A DNA stretch of 35,448 bases from Fibrobacteria bacterium (GTDB lineage: Bacteria > Fibrobacterota > Fibrobacteria > UBA11236). This document shows, in pieces, positions 33,522 through 35,448 of this stretch. The notes below the pieces were generated by a model that saw nothing but the letters and a program-made list of their open reading frames with translations, did no database searches and was not told the DNA's origin. Numbering within the stretch: position 1 is the first letter of the stretch; each line of letters starts with the position of its first letter. The position numbers and the translations under genes were made by a program. The stretch covers positions 1-35,448 of the forward strand of contig JADGQO010000176.1 in assembly GCA_017881725.1 (NCBI GenBank), read 5' to 3'.

Positions 33522-35448
33522 CAGTTGAGCATCACCATTCCGCCTTTGATCTGGCTCATGGCGCTGCCTTCCACATTGACCATGAGGCCAGTGGACTTGT
33601 TGTTCAAGCCGGCTTTGGATTCGACGTTCATCTGTCCTTCGATTTTGACGTTCATTCCTTTCAGGGAGGCGTCCATGGTGGCTTCCAGCGCTATCTTTTG
33701 TTGGGCCTTCACGTTGACGTTCATGCCCTCGATCTTGATGTCTTCCTTGCCTTTGACGCTGATGCCCGCCTTGGCCTCCATGATGATTTCCTGCGCCAGG
33801 ATGTTGAGCTTGCCCTTGGCGGAGAAGGCCATGTCGCCGGCGGTTTGGATGGTGATGAGTCCGCCATCCGCATCGATTTGAAAAACGTGTTTCCCCTTGC
33901 CATCCTGCACGGTGATCATTTTCTTGTCGTCATCGAGCATCAGGATGTGGCCGTCCTTGGTTTGCAGCGCGATTTTCTTCGCCTGGTCGTCCATGGTCAG
34001 CTTATGGCCGTACTTGGTTTCCGCGGACAAAACCTTTTTGTCGTAGTCGAGCTTCACCAGGTGGGCGCCGTCCGGAGTCATGATGCGGATGTTCTTCAGC
34101 TTGTCGTCCATCACCAATTCGTTCTTGTCCGTAGTGGTGAGGTGGATTTCCTTGTGATCGGCGTCATCGTTCATGGAAAGCTTGTGCAGGCCCTTGGTGG
34201 TCACGTCGATGGCGGTTTTGTCTTCCTTATCGTCCATGCGGATGATGTGGCCGGAGGCCGTTTTGATCACGCTTTCCGATTTGTTGTTTTTGTTGACCGG
34301 CGAAGCGGTGGCGGGATTGGGGATGGATCCCAGGGCGATGGGCCTGTCCACGTCGCCGTCGATGAAGGCCAACACCAGATCATTGCCGCCATGCAGCGGG
34401 AAGTGGGTGCCGTAATTGGGGCCCGCGTACGGCTGGCTGAGACGCACCGGCAAACTGGCCTGGCCGTCTTTCTTATCGCCCAGATCGAAAGGGAGCTTGG
34501 CGTGGTAGCGGCCCTCCTCGTCCAGGTAGGCGTATTTGTCTTCCGGACCGTCCACGCGCGCGGTGATGACGCCGTGGATGCGGGGCTTGGGCGTGGAAAG
34601 TTGCGGGCGGAAAATCTGGTCGCCGGGCATGCAGGTGAAACTGTTGAGGTAAATGAGTTTGTCCTGGTCGCCCTCGAAGCCTTCGCGCTGATCGCCGTGA
34701 TGCATGACGCGCGTCAATATGTACTCGCCCAGGAACGGCGCTCCGGGATCCCCCACCAAAGCGAAGCGGAAGCCGGGGCGGAAGTCGCGGCAAATCCCTT
34801 CGCCGTCCAATTGAATCTTGCCGGTGCCGAGCATTTCCGAAACCCGCGTGGCCATTTTTTCCGCTTCGCTCGCGCTGCCCACTGAGGGGCTGAACCGGTA
34901 CATCTCCCCTTGTCCGGGCTTGGTGGCGCGCCCGATGACATTCACCTGGGGCGTGTTGGGGTTGTAATCCTTGATGGTGACCTTGCCGGTCACCAGGCGT
35001 TGCGTGCGCCGCATTTTGGTGATGTGATCCTCGTGCATGTGGGAAAGGCCGCTTTCCGATACGAACTTCACGGCGGCGCCCTGGGTCAAGGCCTTGATAT
35101 GCGCGACCTTGTTGCCCATGACCAGGACATCCTTATCACCCTCGTGCCGGAAAAAATAAAAGATGCCTTCCTCTTCCATCAACCGGCTGACGAAATTGAA
35201 ATCGCTCTCATTGTACTGCACCGTGTATTCGCGCACAGCGGTTACGTCTTCGGCGTCGAACTTAAAATCCTGCCCGTCGTTCAGCTTCTGTCCAGTCAGT
35301 ACTTCGGAGATGATGGCCTGGACGGAAAGCTTTTGGAAAATGCGGTTCTGGGTATTGTAAGCCAGCAGCTTGAAGCGGGGCTCGATCACCAAATCGTAGA
35401 GATAGCTGGCCTGCCCATGGGTTTCCGCCGTGTCCGGATACTCATTGA
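33521..35448 (-). CDS. vgrG: VgrG spike protein, partial at the right edge
   Basis: The frame is open to the end of the window (the upstream codons read EYPDTAETHGQASYLYDL), so a nominal start at 35392 is not real and the first ~75-100 residues lie outside. The visible 640 or so residues include the gp27-like part (YTVQYNESDFNFVSRLMEEEGIFYFF), the gp5-like OB region (GVITARVDGPEDKYAYLDE) and PYAGPNYGTHFPLHGGNDL. A long triple-strand beta-helix tail follows with repeats such as HKLSMNDDADHKEI, HKLTMDDQAKKIAL and HILMLDDDKKMITV, ending NVEGSAMSQIKGGMVMLN. No extra effector domain is seen at the C-terminus, so cargo is carried by the PAAR gene and others downstream. It forms the trimeric tip of the T6SS needle. 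Confidence 0.96.
   Translation of the reverse strand, partial: NEYPDTAETHGQASYLYDLVIEPRFKLLAYNTQNRIFQKLSVQAIISEVLTGQKLNDGQDFKFDAEDVTAVREYTVQYNESDFNFVSRLMEEEGIFYFFRHEGDKDVLVMGNKVAHIKALTQGAAVKFVSESGLSHMHEDHITKMRRTQRLVTGKVTIKDYNPNTPQVNVIGRATKPGQGEMYRFSPSVGSASEAEKMATRVSEMLGTGKIQLDGEGICRDFRPGFRFALVGDPGAPFLGEYILTRVMHHGDQREGFEGDQDKLIYLNSFTCMPGDQIFRPQLSTPKPRIHGVITARVDGPEDKYAYLDEEGRYHAKLPFDLGDKKDGQASLPVRLSQPYAGPNYGTHFPLHGGNDLVLAFIDGDVDRPIALGSIPNPATASPVNKNNKSESVIKTASGHIIRMDDKEDKTAIDVTTKGLHKLSMNDDADHKEIHLTTTDKNELVMDDKLKNIRIMTPDGAHLVKLDYDKKVLSAETKYGHKLTMDDQAKKIALQTKDGHILMLDDDKKMITVQDGKGKHVFQIDADGGLITIQTAGDMAFSAKGKLNILAQEIIMEAKAGISVKGKEDIKIEGMNVNVKAQQKIALEATMDASLKGMNVKIEGQMNVESKAGLNNKSTGLMVNVEGSAMSQIKGGMVMLN

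Noticed and set aside
33698..34290. Repeat-like pattern in the VgrG tail, considered as a DNA repeat array or CRISPR
   Set aside because: The periodicity is at protein level (beta-helix coils) with diverged codons and no constant repeats or spacers.
32544..34885. Long plus-strand frames opposite DUF2169 and VgrG
   Set aside because: Both minus-strand proteins are recognisable families; the plus frames lack motifs and ribosome sites.

Overview
The window is a high-GC bacterial chromosome segment. Three secreted proteins near the left end share short C-terminal beta-rich tails resembling the type A (T9SS-like) sorting domains seen in Fibrobacterota/FCB lineages. Together with LamG and parallel beta-helix exoproteins and a T6SS cargo island, this suggests a Fibrobacterota-like Gram-negative bacterium. 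That assignment is inference; no rRNA or tRNA was seen.

Region 1 (1-4730) is accessory. It holds a 5'-truncated, frameshifted exoprotein remnant beside two REP-like hairpins. Next comes a vapBC-type toxin-antitoxin pair on the minus strand, with four ATGCAT palindromes in helical phase over its promoter. A secreted protein with an Ig-like module and a small putative envelope protein follow.

Region 2 (4754-15557) is largely housekeeping and envelope. ssb has a clear terminator. A plus-strand run encodes a NamZ/DUF1343 exo-muramidase, a MurU-like nucleotidyltransferase, a GT4 glycosyltransferase, a LamG exoprotein and a flippase-like membrane protein. Converging minus-strand genes encode a YfhO membrane protein, an AmgK-like sugar kinase and a small ORF. 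NamZ, AmgK and MurU together would form a MurNAc salvage route to UDP-MurNAc.

Region 3 (15558-19216) has a probable two-hairpin small RNA or attenuator, a conserved HExxE protein, a short flagellar-rod-like protein, an exported beta-helix protein and LarB (nickel-pincer cofactor synthesis).

Region 4 (19358-35448) is a T6SS cargo island. A minus-strand gene train reads vgrG (entering from the right edge), a DUF2169 adaptor, a PAAR protein ending in a TIGR02594/CHAP-type amidase, an exported protein, a 1748-aa OmpA/PG-binding/subtilase/Ig protein, a PrcB-like exported protein, a dual-HKD phospholipase D, and an exported leucine-rich-repeat protein. Each toxin-like gene is followed immediately by a signal-peptide gene, which suggests three consecutive effector-immunity pairs. 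A separate plus-strand gene facing the island carries only the Ig-like modules of the PAAR effector, with neither PAAR nor toxin. The PLD-LRR pair and the subtilase-PrcB pair are the most novel content.
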